NCBI RefSeq assembly: GCF_003063575.1
Contig: NZ_NESC01000001.1
Location: 248,001-312,000, forward strand
Length of the DNA: 64,000 nt
Direction of reading: 5' to 3'
Origin: Limnohabitans sp. Jir72
GTDB taxonomy: Bacteria; Pseudomonadota; Gammaproteobacteria; Burkholderiales; Burkholderiaceae_C
Part shown: positions 49,330 through 58,497 of the stretch, one piece after another
How positions within the stretch are numbered: the first letter of the stretch is position 1
How the letters are laid out: each line of letters opens with the position of its first letter
Notes under the pieces: generated by a model
Databases searched by the model: none
What the model saw: the letters and a program-made list of their open reading frames with translations, nothing else
Told to the model about the DNA's origin: nothing
Program-made: the position numbers and the translations under genes

Positions 49330-50190
49330 TCAGTTCAGTGTCTTGATCATCTCGATGTGCGCAATGCCTGCCTCTTCAAAAATGGCCCCGTGAGTCTCGA
49401 AGCCGGAGCGTTTGTAAAAGCCTTCGGCGCTGCACTGCGCGTGCAGCACGACTTGCGTGTCGCCGCGCTCTCGGGCTGCGTCCATCAGGGCATGCAGCAC
49501 CCGGCGGCCCAGCACGCTGCCGCGCATCTGCTTTTTGACGGCCATGCGGCCAATGCGGGCCACGCCCGGGGCGTGTTGCAGCAAGCGGCCTGTGGCCAGC
49601 ACCATGCCCATGCGGTTGATGGCCACGCAGTGCAGCGCGCTCGCATCGTCGTGGTCCCATTCCATGTCGGCCGGGACTTTTTGCTCGTCCACAAATACCT
49701 CGGTGCGCAGTGGCGCAGCCAGCTTTTGGAAGTCGTGCCACGAACCCAGGTGCAGTTGCACCATGTCTTCGCCGCGCTCAAAGCCTTCGAGCATCTCGCG
49801 CAACTGCGGCGGGATGGGCTGGCTCTTTTTGGCGACCGGGTCGGCGTAAACATAGACCAGCTCGCTGGTGATCAACAGCTCTTCGCCCCGAAAGATCGCG
49901 CCCGCAAAGGTCATGGACGAATTGCCGATGCGGTCGCAGCGCATGCACACGTCGAGGTAGTCGTCCATCTCGGCGCTGGCGTGGTACTCGACACTGGCCT
50001 TTTTGACGTACAGGTCACCACCCAGCTGGTGCATGGTGTCGGCGTAAGGCATGGCCAGGCGGCGCCAGTAGTCGGTCACAGCGGTGTCGAAGTACATGAG
50101 GTAGTGACCGTTGAAGACGATCTTTTGCATGTCCACCTCGACCCAGCGCACGCGCATGCGGTGAGAAAAACGGAAGTCCTGGCGTTTCAT
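49330..50190 (-). CDS. Fused acyl-CoA thioesterase (4HBT) and GNAT acetyltransferase
   Basis: This 286-residue protein has two domains. Residues 1-140 form a hot-dog-fold thioesterase of the YbgC/FadM type: RVRWVEVDMQKIVFNGHYLM with the catalytic-position aspartate 20, and YHASAEMDDYLDVCMR in the central strand. Residues about 150-286 form a GNAT N-acyltransferase resembling ElaA: GRLLQHAPGVARIGRMAV and the acetyl-CoA loop KKQMRGSVLGRRVLHALMD, then AEGFYKRSGFETHG. The fusion suggests that one domain supplies or controls acyl-CoA for the other. The gene starts at 50190 and ends directly before the K array. Substrates are not predictable. Both domains look intact. Confidence 0.85.
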   Translation of the reverse strand: MKRQDFRFSHRMRVRWVEVDMQKIVFNGHYLMYFDTAVTDYWRRLAMPYADTMHQLGGDLYVKKASVEYHASAEMDDYLDVCMRCDRIGNSSMTFAGAIFRGEELLITSELVYVYADPVAKKSQPIPPQLREMLEGFERGEDMVQLHLGSWHDFQKLAAPLRTEVFVDEQKVPADMEWDHDDASALHCVAINRMGMVLATGRLLQHAPGVARIGRMAVKKQMRGSVLGRRVLHALMDAARERGDTQVVLHAQCSAEGFYKRSGFETHGAIFEEAGIAHIEMIKTLN

Positions 50191-50233
50191 CTTGTTCCTT
50201 TGGGCTTTTTATCGCAATGGGGTTCAGTGACTT

Positions 50234-50301
50234 GTGGGAGCGGCGCCCTCGCCGCGATGGTCTTTTGCAAAGGCTGATCGCTGCGAGGGCGCAGCGCCTA
50301 C
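50234..50301. repeat. REP pair of a second class
   Basis: GTGGGAGCGGCGCCCTCGCC followed by GCGAT faces ATCGCTGCGAGGGCGCAGCG followed by CCTAC across about 20 bp. The head and tail (GTGGGAGC and GCGAT) match the main family, but the stem core differs (GGCG...CGCC in place of CCCAC...GTGGG). The right half overlaps the TAG stop of the esterase at 50298-50300. Confidence 0.85.
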
Positions 50302-51257
50302 AAAAAAGCGTGTTTCAGGGCCCGGCCCGCATCGGCATGGGCCTTGAGGGCATCGGGAATGGCGCGGCCCATGGTGATGAAGCCATGGATCACGCCCCGG
50401 TAAATCTCCAGATCGACAGGCACGCCCGCCATGCGCAGCGTGTCGGCGTAACGCACGCCCTCGTCCACCAGCGGGTCGCATTCGGCCAAGCCCATCCAGC
50501 ACGGGGCCAGGCCGCTGTGGTCTGGTGCATTGCCGGGGGCAAAGCGCCAATCGTCACGGTCTTGGGCATCGATGTAGCCGTCAAAAAACCAGGCGATGGT
50601 TTCCTTGTCGAGCATGAAGCCTTCGCCAAAACTGTGGTGCGAGGCGGTGTCCTGCTTGGAGCCGCAGCCTGGGTAAAACAGCATCTGCAAGGCGAGCTCA
50701 AGACCCGCATCGCGGGCCATCAAGGCGCACACGGCACTGAGCGTGCCCCCAGCGCTGTCACCCCCCACGGCCAGGCGCGTGCTGTCTAGGCCCAAGGTTT
50801 GGCCGTGCTGGTGCAGCCAGTTCAGGGCGTCCCAGGCGTCGTGCACGGCGGTCGGAAAGCGGTGTTCGGGTGCCAGCCGATAGTCCAGTGACACCACGGC
50901 GCAGTGGCCCTGGCGGCTGAGTTGGCGGCACAGCACATCGTGCGTGGTCAAACTGCCCACGGTGAAGCCACCGCCGTGGATGTACATCAGCACCGGCAAG
51001 GGGGTGTCGCTTTGCGGTGCGTAGAGGCGAGCGGGCATGGCGTGGCCATCGCGTGCTGGGATGGTGATGTCTTGCACACGGTCCACATGGGGCGCAGGTT
51101 GAATGTCCAAGATGGGTCCGCCGATGTCGTAAAACTCGCGGGCTTGCTGGGCCGTCAAGGCGTGCATGGGCGGGCGGCCTGCGCGCTGGACGCGGTCAAT
51201 CAGGGTGCGCGTGGCCGGGTTCAGCAAGGATCGGGGGTTGGTGTGGTGGCTGCTCAT
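50298..51257 (-). CDS. Alpha/beta hydrolase (HSL-type esterase/lipase)
   Basis: This 319-residue hydrolase of the hormone-sensitive-lipase family has the oxyanion-hole motif HGGG (94-97) in VLMYIHGGGFTVGS and the nucleophile elbow GDSAG (166-170, serine 168). The acid and base of the triad are probably in ECDPLVDEG and VIHGFI near the C-terminus. It should hydrolyse short-chain esters in the cytosol; the physiological substrate is unknown. Length is normal. The stop codon lies inside a class-2 REP half, so the last residues may have been set by that insertion. The start at 51257 precedes MSSHHTNPRS; the upstream gap is shared with the divergent alcohol dehydrogenase gene. Confidence 0.9.
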   Translation of the reverse strand: MSSHHTNPRSLLNPATRTLIDRVQRAGRPPMHALTAQQAREFYDIGGPILDIQPAPHVDRVQDITIPARDGHAMPARLYAPQSDTPLPVLMYIHGGGFTVGSLTTHDVLCRQLSRQGHCAVVSLDYRLAPEHRFPTAVHDAWDALNWLHQHGQTLGLDSTRLAVGGDSAGGTLSAVCALMARDAGLELALQMLFYPGCGSKQDTASHHSFGEGFMLDKETIAWFFDGYIDAQDRDDWRFAPGNAPDHSGLAPCWMGLAECDPLVDEGVRYADTLRMAGVPVDLEIYRGVIHGFITMGRAIPDALKAHADAGRALKHAFL

Positions 51258-51423
51258 GAAGGCTTGTGGGTGGTCAGGCGCGTAGGCATGCGGGTGTAGC
51301 CAACGTGACGGGCTTGGCGTTGCGCCGGATGGACAAAGGCGGTTCCTGAATCAAAATGAACGCAAATCGTACAACGCCCCGCACACGGGGTCTGTCACCT
51401 GCTCACACACCGGAGAACTTGGC

Positions 51424-52560
51424 ATGTCTTTCATCAATTACGTCACCCAGATCCAGATCGACTTTGGCGCGATCAGTCTGCTCAAGGCCGAGTGCGAGCG
51501 CGTGGGCATCACCCGCCCCTTGATCGTGACCGATGCGGGCGTCAAAGCCGTGGGCATTTTGGACAAGGCCCTGGCTGCCCTGCCGGGCCTGCAGGTCAGC
51601 GTGTTTGACCAGACCCCCTCCAACCCAACCGAAGCCGCTGTGCGCGCCGCTGCCGCCGTCTACAAGCAAAACAACTGCGACGGCCTGATCGCCTTGGGCG
51701 GCGGTTCGTCCATCGACTGCGCCAAAGGCGTGGCCATTGCCGCCACGCACGAAGGCCCACTCAAAACCTACGCCACCATAGAAGGCGGCTCACTCAAGAT
51801 CAGCGACCGGGTGGCCCCGCTGATCGCCGTGCCCACCACGGCTGGCACGGGCTCCGAAGTGGCCCGTGGTGCGATTTTGATCGTCGACGACGGCCGCAAA
51901 CTGGGTTTTCACAGCTGGTTCATCGTGCCCAAAGCCGCCATTTGCGACCCCGAACTGACCTTCGGCCTGCCGCCTATGCTGACAGCGGCCACCGGCATGG
52001 ACGCGATTGCGCACTGCATGGAGACTTTCATGGCTGCGCCCTTCAACCCGCCCGCCGACGGCATTGCGCTGGACGGTTTGGCGCGTGGCTGGGCCAACAT
52101 TGAACGCGCCACCACCAACGGACAAGACCGCGAAGCGCGTCTGAACATGATGAGTGCCAGCATGCAAGGTGCCATGGCTTTTCAGAAAGGCTTGGGCTGT
52201 GTGCACTCGCTCAGCCACAGCCTGGGTGGCGTGAACCCGCGCCTGCACCACGGCACTTTGAACGCCATGTTTTTGCCCGCTGTGGTCACGTTCAACGCCG
52301 CTGCCGAATCGGTGCAAAAAGAAAACCGCCTGAACCGCATGGCCCAAGCCATGGGCCTGCAAAGCGGCGGCGACATTCCAGACGCCATCAAGGACATGAA
52401 CGCCCGTCTGGGCCTGCCCACAGGCTTGGGGGCCATGGGCGTGACCGAAGGTTTGTTCGATCAGGTCATCGCCGGGGCGCTGGCCGACCATTGCCACAAG
52501 ACCAACCCGCGCATCGCCTCGGCGGGCGAATACCGGGACATGTTGCTCACCAGCCTGTGA
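51424..52560 (+). CDS. Iron-containing alcohol dehydrogenase
   Basis: This 378-residue protein is a group III, Fe(II)-type alcohol dehydrogenase. The NAD-binding GGGSSID (92-98) and TTAGTGSE (138-145) motifs are present, and the metal ligands are probably D193, H197 (GMDAIAHCMETF), H261 (GCVHSLSHSLGG) and H275 (RLHHGTLNA). It oxidises a small alcohol or reduces the matching aldehyde; the natural substrate is not evident. It is divergent from the esterase with 166 bp between the starts, which must carry both promoters. Downstream is REP cluster L. Length and motifs indicate an intact gene. Confidence 0.92.
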   Translation: MSFINYVTQIQIDFGAISLLKAECERVGITRPLIVTDAGVKAVGILDKALAALPGLQVSVFDQTPSNPTEAAVRAAAAVYKQNNCDGLIALGGGSSIDCAKGVAIAATHEGPLKTYATIEGGSLKISDRVAPLIAVPTTAGTGSEVARGAILIVDDGRKLGFHSWFIVPKAAICDPELTFGLPPMLTAATGMDAIAHCMETFMAAPFNPPADGIALDGLARGWANIERATTNGQDREARLNMMSASMQGAMAFQKGLGCVHSLSHSLGGVNPRLHHGTLNAMFLPAVVTFNAAAESVQKENRLNRMAQAMGLQSGGDIPDAIKDMNARLGLPTGLGAMGVTEGLFDQVIAGALADHCHKTNPRIASAGEYRDMLLTSL

Positions 52561-52583
52561 GACTTGGCGAAAGCCTTGTTTTT

Positions 52584-53006
52584 GTAGCGCCCAACCGTGT
52601 GGACGATTTTGGTCATAGCGCCAAGGCATGACATCGCCCACGGGGTGGGCTCCTACAAACGCAAATCCATCGCTCCTACTAACGCCCACGGGGATCGGTA
52701 TTCGCAGGAGCCCACCCTGTGGGCGATTTTGGGCGTAGCGCCAAGGCGTGACATCGCCCACGGGGTGGGCTCCTACAAACGCAAATCCATCGCACCTACA
52801 AACGCCCACGGGGATCGGTATTCGTAGGAGCCCACCCTGTGGGCGATTTTGGGCGTAGCGCCAAGGCGTGACATCGCCCACGGGGTGGGCTCCTACAAGG
52901 ATAAGAAACCATCGCCCACGGGGTGGGCTCCTACAAGGATAAAAACCTTCGCCCACGTGGTGGGCTCCTACAAGGATAAAAACCATCGCCCACGGGGTGG
53001 GCTCCT
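52584..53006. repeat. REP/BIME cluster L, about 116-bp unit
   Basis: Forward-reverse pairs start near 52584, 52708 and 52825, with a linker containing GGGCGTAGCGCC and the spacer AAACGCAAATCCATCG. They are followed by four reverse halves in a row joined by AAGGATAAAAACC (to 53006). It lies between the alcohol dehydrogenase gene and the TfoX-like gene. The first forward half is degenerate (GTAGCGCCCAACC). Confidence 0.93.
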
Positions 53007-53022
53007 GAAAAGTGAGCGAATG

Positions 53023-53418
53023 TCAGCCCAGTGTGCGTGCGGGCGCTGGACGGGTTTTCAAACGGGCTTTGGCCCTCTCGCGTGCCTGCGCCTTGGCCAA
53101 ATGCCCTCGGGCTGCGGCTTCCCAGGCCGAGCGGGCCCAGTGCACCGCCTCGGTGGGCTCGTCAAAAATAGCGTCGGGCGCAGACCAGTAAGACAAAGCC
53201 ACTTCCCTGCCCTTCATGGGGAAAGTGAAAGGCGTAAGGCACAGGGCTTCAAAGTCGGGGCGGTTGATGTCGTCCGCCTTCAAGTACAGGTGGTTGTTCA
53301 TGACGATGGCGAACATCAAGCCTTCGTGGTACAGACCATGGCCGCCAAACATGCGGCGGGCCGATACGCTGCCCCACCCGTCCAGCAACTCCTGTACAAA
53401 AGGGATGAAGTCACTCAT
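53023..53418 (-). CDS. TfoX/Sxy N-terminal domain protein
   Basis: This protein of about 131 residues (start at the ATG at 53418, MSDFIPFVQELLDGWGSVSA) is a stand-alone TfoX N-terminal domain: ARRMFGGHGLYHEGLMFAIV with the FGGxGL motif near 23-42, and LYLKADDINRPDFEA. Full-length TfoX/Sxy regulates competence in gammaproteobacteria; short forms are widespread and of unclear role. The C-terminus is Ala- and Arg-rich (KAQARERAKARLKTR). A TTG nine codons upstream is a possible start overlapping the trhO stop. It probably follows trhO in one transcript. Confidence 0.83.
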   Translation of the reverse strand: MSDFIPFVQELLDGWGSVSARRMFGGHGLYHEGLMFAIVMNNHLYLKADDINRPDFEALCLTPFTFPMKGREVALSYWSAPDAIFDEPTEAVHWARSAWEAAARGHLAKAQARERAKARLKTRPAPARTLG

Positions 53419-53441
53419 GTTCTGCTTGCGAGCGCTGGCAT

Positions 53442-54395
53442 TCAAGGTGCCTCGTGGTCAGGCATCTTGGCCCCTACATGCAGCTCGCCCCGCGCTTCGG
53501 CCAGCTCCACCTGGCGCTGGCGTTCGGCCAGCTTTTCTTTTTGCTCAGGCGTGCGCTGGTCATGACAATAGGCGCAGCTCACGCCCAAAACGTAATGCGG
53601 CGACTGCTTGTCTTGCTCGCTCAGCGGCCAACGGCAAGAGCGGCACAGCTCGTGGTGACCCAGCCCCAAACCGTGACCCACGCTCACGCGCTCGTCAAAC
53701 ACAAAGCAGTCACCTTCCCAGGTGCTTTGCTCGGGCGGGATTTCTTCGAGGTACTTGAGGATGCCGCCTTCCAGGTGGTAGACCTGGTCAAAGCCGCGCA
53801 TTTTCATGAGTGCGGTGGATTTTTCGCAGCGGATGCCGCCCGTGCAGAACATGGCCACTTTGGTCTTTTTGGCGGCTTCGCCTTGCAGGGTTTCTTGCGC
53901 GTCCAGCCAGGCGGGCAGCTGCACAAAGGTCTTGATGTTCGGGTTGACCGCGCCCTTGAAGGTGCCAATGGCCACCTCGTAGTCGTTGCGCGTGTCGATC
54001 ACCACCACATCCGGGTCGGCCAACAAGGCGTTCCAGTCGGCGGGTTTGACGTATTGGCCCACGGTTTTGTTCGGGTCCAGCTCGGGCACGCGCAAGGTCA
54101 CGATCTCTTTTTTGAGCTTGACCTTCATGCGGGTGAACGGCGGCTTGGGGCTCCAGGACTCTTTGTGCGGCAAGCTGGCCAGGCGCGGGTCGGCTCGCAA
54201 AAACGCCAGCACGGCGTGGATGCCGGCCTCGGGTCCGGCAATCGTGCCGTTGATGCCTTCGTGGGCCAAGAGCAAGGTGCCCTTGACCTCGTTGGCTTCG
54301 CAACAGGCTTGCAAAGGGGCTTGCAGATCGACGAAGTCGGGCAGATCGACGAATTTGTAGAGGGCGGCGGTGAGGTAAAGGCTGGACTCGGACAT
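53442..54395 (-). CDS. trhO: tRNA uridine(34) hydroxylase TrhO (rhodanese family)
   Basis: This 317-residue protein of the YceA family uses molecular oxygen to hydroxylate U34 in certain tRNAs, the first step to 5-carboxymethoxyuridine. The N-terminal acylphosphatase-like domain contains [16 protein letters not shown] (39-54), and the central rhodanese domain has IDTRNDYE (133-140) and the catalytic loop CTGGIRCEK (184-192, cysteine 184). A C-terminal cysteine-rich stretch ([13 protein letters not shown]) probably binds zinc. Length and motifs fit the family closely. It is followed on the same strand by the TfoX-like gene. Confidence 0.94.
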   Translation of the reverse strand: MSESSLYLTAALYKFVDLPDFVDLQAPLQACCEANEVKGTLLLAHEGINGTIAGPEAGIHAVLAFLRADPRLASLPHKESWSPKPPFTRMKVKLKKEIVTLRVPELDPNKTVGQYVKPADWNALLADPDVVVIDTRNDYEVAIGTFKGAVNPNIKTFVQLPAWLDAQETLQGEAAKKTKVAMFCTGGIRCEKSTALMKMRGFDQVYHLEGGILKYLEEIPPEQSTWEGDCFVFDERVSVGHGLGLGHHELCRSCRWPLSEQDKQSPHYVLGVSCAYCHDQRTPEQKEKLAERQRQVELAEARGELHVGAKMPDHEAP

Positions 54396-54416
54396 GGCGT
54401 GATTATCCCAGCCTGT

Positions 54417-55502
54417 TCACAAAGGTTGAATGCGCTCAACGTCCGGCCGAGCAAGCCAGCGCGCAAACTCGTCCGCCAGCTGCTGACTGGCCCGTGCCGC
54501 CGCCGTCCACGCCTTGACGCGCCCCGCCAAATCCCGGTCGTAGGTCATGAAGTCTTTGCGGTCAGGCAGCTTGCCGCCCGGCAAGGTCTTGACCCACTCG
54601 GGGTTGGGGGCCAGGACGATGGTGTTGTCCAAAAACGGGGTGGCACCGTGTCGCCACTTGAGTGCTTTGTCGAGCCAGCCGGGCACCACGTTGTGCTGGA
54701 AGTGCGGGTACAGCACGATGGACCGGTCCGGCCCCTGTGATGGCGCGGTCCAGTTCAGGTGCAGGTGGTAGTCGGTGATGCCGCCGTCCCAATACGCGCC
54801 AGCGGGTGCGCCGGGGATGTCGTGCACGGCTTTCAGGGCAAAGGGAATGGAGCAGCTGGCCTGCAGCGCGGGCATGAAGTTGCCCTCGGTCAAGGCCACT
54901 GTTTGGGTGCGAAAGTCTTGTGCGTCAAAAGGCAAGGCTGCGCCCTGCGCAGAAAATACCACCCGCTCCAGCCAACCGCCCAGCGCCCGGCGGCTCACGG
55001 CGTTGCTCAGGTAAGCCCCGGCATAGCCCAGCGGCGTGGCCAGAGGGTGCTCGCGGTGCAGGATGTGCCGCCCGCGTGAGGTGACGATGTGCAGGCGATA
55101 GCGCGGGTTGTTCACAGCTTGGTCGATGCGGCCGCCGTAAAAGGCTTGAAGGCTTTGGCCAAAGGCCTCGCTCACCTGCTCGGCCGTGACGCGCTTTTGT
55201 CCGGGCAGCGGTTCGTAGTGCTGGTGGATGTAGTCGTGCTCCAGCCGCTCGAATGCCGCCACCGGGTCATTCAGGCAGGCCGTGGCCATGCGCCACGCGC
55301 CAATCGATGCGCCCACCAGGTCCACGGGCTGCGTGCTTTGGACGAGCCATTCGCCAAAGATGAAGCGGTCGAGTGCACCGAGGATCAGGCCTTTGGGGCC
55401 GCCAGCAGCACCCGGAATGACGCCGATGTGTTCGGGCCGCAGGCCGTGTTCACGGATGTGGGCCAGGGCATTGGGGCCGGCGTGGATGTGCAGGGCTTGC
55501 AT
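54417..55502 (-). CDS. Patatin-like phospholipase family protein
   Basis: This 361-residue protein has the patatin layout: a glycine-rich oxyanion loop (PGAAGGPKG, 30-38), the nucleophile in GASIG (64-68, serine 66) and the catalytic aspartate in WDGGITDYH at about 235-243. It differs from classical patatins in having a tryptophan-containing GAWRMA helix after the serine. It would act as a lipid acyl hydrolase or esterase in the cytosol or at the membrane; the substrate is unknown. The stop is 22 bp from the trhO start on the same strand, so co-transcription is possible. REP cluster M lies upstream of its start. Confidence 0.87.
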   Translation of the reverse strand: MQALHIHAGPNALAHIREHGLRPEHIGVIPGAAGGPKGLILGALDRFIFGEWLVQSTQPVDLVGASIGAWRMATACLNDPVAAFERLEHDYIHQHYEPLPGQKRVTAEQVSEAFGQSLQAFYGGRIDQAVNNPRYRLHIVTSRGRHILHREHPLATPLGYAGAYLSNAVSRRALGGWLERVVFSAQGAALPFDAQDFRTQTVALTEGNFMPALQASCSIPFALKAVHDIPGAPAGAYWDGGITDYHLHLNWTAPSQGPDRSIVLYPHFQHNVVPGWLDKALKWRHGATPFLDNTIVLAPNPEWVKTLPGGKLPDRKDFMTYDRDLAGRVKAWTAAARASQQLADEFARWLARPDVERIQPL

Positions 55503-55547
55503 GGTCAGGTTCTCTCATAAGCGCTCATCTGCTTGAGCATTTCAATT

Positions 55548-55863
55548 GTAGGAGCCCACCCCTGTGGGCGATTTCGGGCATACCTCCAACGCATGCCATC
55601 GCCCACGGTAGGCGATTTCGGGTATACCTCCAACGCATGCCATCGCCCACGGGGTGGGCTCCTACAAAGGCAAAACCATCGTCCGTGGCTTGGGCCAGGA
55701 TGGGGCTTGGTAGGAGCCCACCCCTGTGGGCGATTTCGGGCATACCTCCAACGCATGCCATCGCCCACGGTGGGCGATTTCGGGTATACCTCTAACGCAT
55801 GCCATCGCCCACGGGGTGGGCTCCTACAAAGAACATAGCCATCGCCCATGGTGTGGGCTGCCA
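55548..55863. repeat. REP/BIME cluster M
   Basis: Two related blocks (55548-55700 and 55711-55863) each contain a forward half, the GGGCATACCTCCAACGCATG linker, a shortened half pair (CATCGCCCACGG-TAGGCGATTTCGG) and a full reverse half. The shortened pair looks like a deletion of the outer stem between adjacent REPs. It lies between the patatin-like gene and tex; no gene is seen. Confidence 0.92.
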
Positions 55864-55876
55864 CGAGGTCTGTTTT

Positions 55877-58243
55877 TCACTTTTTCAGAGCTTGCAACTT
55901 GGCAAAGGCGCTGGCCATGGCCGAGCCTGCAGCGGCTGGTGGCGAGGTGTAGCCCCCACCCGATCCTGCGCCGCGCTGGCGGTTGCCTGGCCCTGCCCCT
56001 TCAAACTTGTTGTCGCGTGGCGCATCGCGCCGGGCAGGCGCGGCGTCGAGCTTCATGGTCAAGCTGATGCGCTTGCGGGCCACGTCGACTTCGAGCACCT
56101 TCACTTTGACGATGTCGCCGGTCTTGACCACCTCGCGGGCGTCGGTCACGAACTTGTTGGCCAGCTGGCTCACATGGACCAAGCCGTCCTGGTGCACGCC
56201 CAAATCGACAAACGCGCCAAACTGGGCCACGTTGCTCACGGTGCCCTCCAAGGTCATGCCCTCTTTCAGGTCCTTGATGTCTTCCACGCCGTCCGCCAGA
56301 CGCGCCACTTTGAAGTCGGGGCGTGGGTCACGGCCGGGTTTTTCCAACTCACCCAGGATGTCTTTGATGGTGATCGCGCCAAACTTGTCGTTGGCAAACA
56401 GCTCAGGCTTGAGGGTTTTCAAAACGTCCGAGCGGCCCATGATTTCTTGAATGGGCTTGGCGGTCTTGACGATGATTTGCTCGACCACCGGGTAGGTTTC
56501 GGGGTGCACGCCCGTCATGTCCAGCGGGTTGTCGCCACCGCGAATGCGCAAAAAGCCCGCGCTTTGCTCAAAGGTCTTGGCCCCCAGGCCGGTCACTTTG
56601 AGCAAGTCCTGCCGGGTCTTGAACACGCCATTGGCATCGCGCCAGCGCACGACCGACTTGGCCACGCTGGCCGACAAACCTGACACACGGGTCAACAAAG
56701 GAACGCTGGCGGTGTTCAGGTCCACGCCCACCGAGTTCACGCAGTCTTCGACCACCGCATCCAGCGTCTTGGCCAGCTCGCTTTGGTTCACGTCGTGCTG
56801 GTACTGGCCCACGCCAATCGCTTTGGGGTCGATCTTGACCAGTTCAGACAACGGGTCTTGCAGGCGGCGGGCAATCGAGGCCGCGCCGCGCAGGCTCACG
56901 TCCACGTCGGGCATCTCTTGGCTGGCAAATTCGCTGGCCGAGTACACCGAAGCGCCTGCCTCGCTGACCACCACCTTCTGGATCTCGACACCGTCCCGAA
57001 GCCGGGCCAGTTGCTTGATCAGGTCACCAGCCAGCTTGTCGGTTTCGCGGCTGGCGGTGCCGTTGCCAATGGCGATCAGGTTGACGTTGTGCTTTTCACA
57101 GAGCTTGGCCAGGGTGAACAGCGAGCCTTCCCAGTCCTTGCGGGGCTCGTGCGGGTAAACGGTGGAGGTGTCCACCAGCTTGCCGGTGGCATCGACCACG
57201 GCCACTTTCACGCCGGTGCGGATGCCCGGGTCCAGGCCCATGACCACGCGGGGGCCTGCGGGTGCCGCCAGCAGCAGGTCGCGCAGGTTGTCGCTGAACA
57301 CCTTGATGGCGACTTTTTCGGCCTCTTCGCGCAGGCGGGCGAACAGGTCGCGCTCGGTGGACAGGCTCAATTTCACGCGCCAGGTCCAGGCCACACATTT
57401 GCGGATCAGGTCGTCCGAGGGGCGGGCCGCATGGCTCCAGCCCAGGTGCATGGCGATCTTGCCTTCGGCGATGCTGGGTTTGCCAGGCTCGGGCTCCACG
57501 GGCAGCACCAGCTTGGCGTCCAGCATTTCCAGTGCACGGCCACGGAACACGGCCAAAGCGCGGTGGCTGGGCACACGGCCAATCGGCTCGTCGTAGTCAA
57601 AGTAATCGCGGAACTTGGACACGTCGGCGTTGTTCTCGTCCTTGCCGTCCGCCAGCTTGCTTTTGAACAGGCCTTCGTGCCACAGCCATTCGCGCAGCGC
57701 TTGCACCAGTGAGGCGTCTTCGGCCCAGCGCTCGCTCAGCAAATCGCGCACGCCGTCCAGCACGGCAGCAGTCGTTGTGAAGTCGGCCCCTTCAATCGCG
57801 CCTGCGGCCAGCACAAAGGCTTGCGCCTGGGCGTGCGGATCGAGCGTCGGGTCGGCAAACAGCTTGTCGGCCAGCGGCTCCAGCCCGGCTTCGCGGGCAA
57901 TCATGCCCTTGGTGCGGCGCTTGGGCTTGTAGGGCAAATACAGGTCTTCCAGCTCTTGCTTGGTGGGCGCGGCGTCGATGGCGGCCAGCAATTCGGGCGT
58001 CATCTTGCCCTGCTCGGTGATGCTTTTGATCACGGCGGCGCGGCGGTCTTCCAGCTCGCGCAGATAGCCCAGTCGGGCTTCGAGTTCGCGCAGCTGGATG
58101 TCGTCCAGCCCGCCGGTCACTTCTTTGCGGTAACGGGCGATGAAGGGGACGGTGGCACCGCCGTCGAGCAGCTCCACAGCGGTTTTGACCTGCTCAGGGC
58201 GGATACGGATTTCTGCGGCCAGTTGGGCCAGGATTTTCTGCAT
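55877..58243 (-). CDS. tex: Tex family RNA-binding transcription accessory protein
   Basis: This protein of about 788 residues (start ATG 58243, MQKILAQLAAEIRIRPEQVK) has the Tex architecture: an N-terminal helical domain with VPFIARYRKEVTGGLDD, a central YqgF/RNase H-like domain (VVMGLDPGIRTGVKVAVVDA), helix-hairpin-helix repeats (TRVSGLSASVAKSVVRWRDA, LLKVTGLGAKTFEQ) and a C-terminal S1 RNA-binding domain (GTVSNVAQFGAFVDLGVHQD). It is a cytosolic nucleic-acid-binding factor affecting transcription and stress tolerance. An in-frame ATG at 58309 would add 22 residues of low similarity; neither start has a strong ribosome-binding site. A glycine-rich, basic tail follows the S1 domain. Confidence 0.94.
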   Translation of the reverse strand: MQKILAQLAAEIRIRPEQVKTAVELLDGGATVPFIARYRKEVTGGLDDIQLRELEARLGYLRELEDRRAAVIKSITEQGKMTPELLAAIDAAPTKQELEDLYLPYKPKRRTKGMIAREAGLEPLADKLFADPTLDPHAQAQAFVLAAGAIEGADFTTTAAVLDGVRDLLSERWAEDASLVQALREWLWHEGLFKSKLADGKDENNADVSKFRDYFDYDEPIGRVPSHRALAVFRGRALEMLDAKLVLPVEPEPGKPSIAEGKIAMHLGWSHAARPSDDLIRKCVAWTWRVKLSLSTERDLFARLREEAEKVAIKVFSDNLRDLLLAAPAGPRVVMGLDPGIRTGVKVAVVDATGKLVDTSTVYPHEPRKDWEGSLFTLAKLCEKHNVNLIAIGNGTASRETDKLAGDLIKQLARLRDGVEIQKVVVSEAGASVYSASEFASQEMPDVDVSLRGAASIARRLQDPLSELVKIDPKAIGVGQYQHDVNQSELAKTLDAVVEDCVNSVGVDLNTASVPLLTRVSGLSASVAKSVVRWRDANGVFKTRQDLLKVTGLGAKTFEQSAGFLRIRGGDNPLDMTGVHPETYPVVEQIIVKTAKPIQEIMGRSDVLKTLKPELFANDKFGAITIKDILGELEKPGRDPRPDFKVARLADGVEDIKDLKEGMTLEGTVSNVAQFGAFVDLGVHQDGLVHVSQLANKFVTDAREVVKTGDIVKVKVLEVDVARKRISLTMKLDAAPARRDAPRDNKFEGAGPGNRQRGAGSGGGYTSPPAAAGSAMASAFAKLQALKK

Positions 58244-58497
58244 GCGGAATTCGTGAATGTAAGACGAAGCGGGCGAGTTTGCCACAGTGGCTTGGCCGCC
58301 CTCGGGCATCGTTTTTTGAAATTACGATCTGGATGTTTTTGATATTTATGAGTATCAAATAATTAAATTCGCCACTTTATGGCTAATTTATTGAAGTTTT
58401 CACATCAAAGGCATTGACTGAACTAAATTATAAATTTACATTAATTGTAAATAATGACAACTCAAGTCGCAAAAAAACAGCCAAGCGGCGTAAAACC

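Noticed and set aside
53419..53445. TTG start that would lengthen the TfoX-like protein by nine residues
   Set aside because: The ATG at 53418 begins the family-like N-terminus; the TTG has no ribosome-binding site. It is kept only as an alternative.
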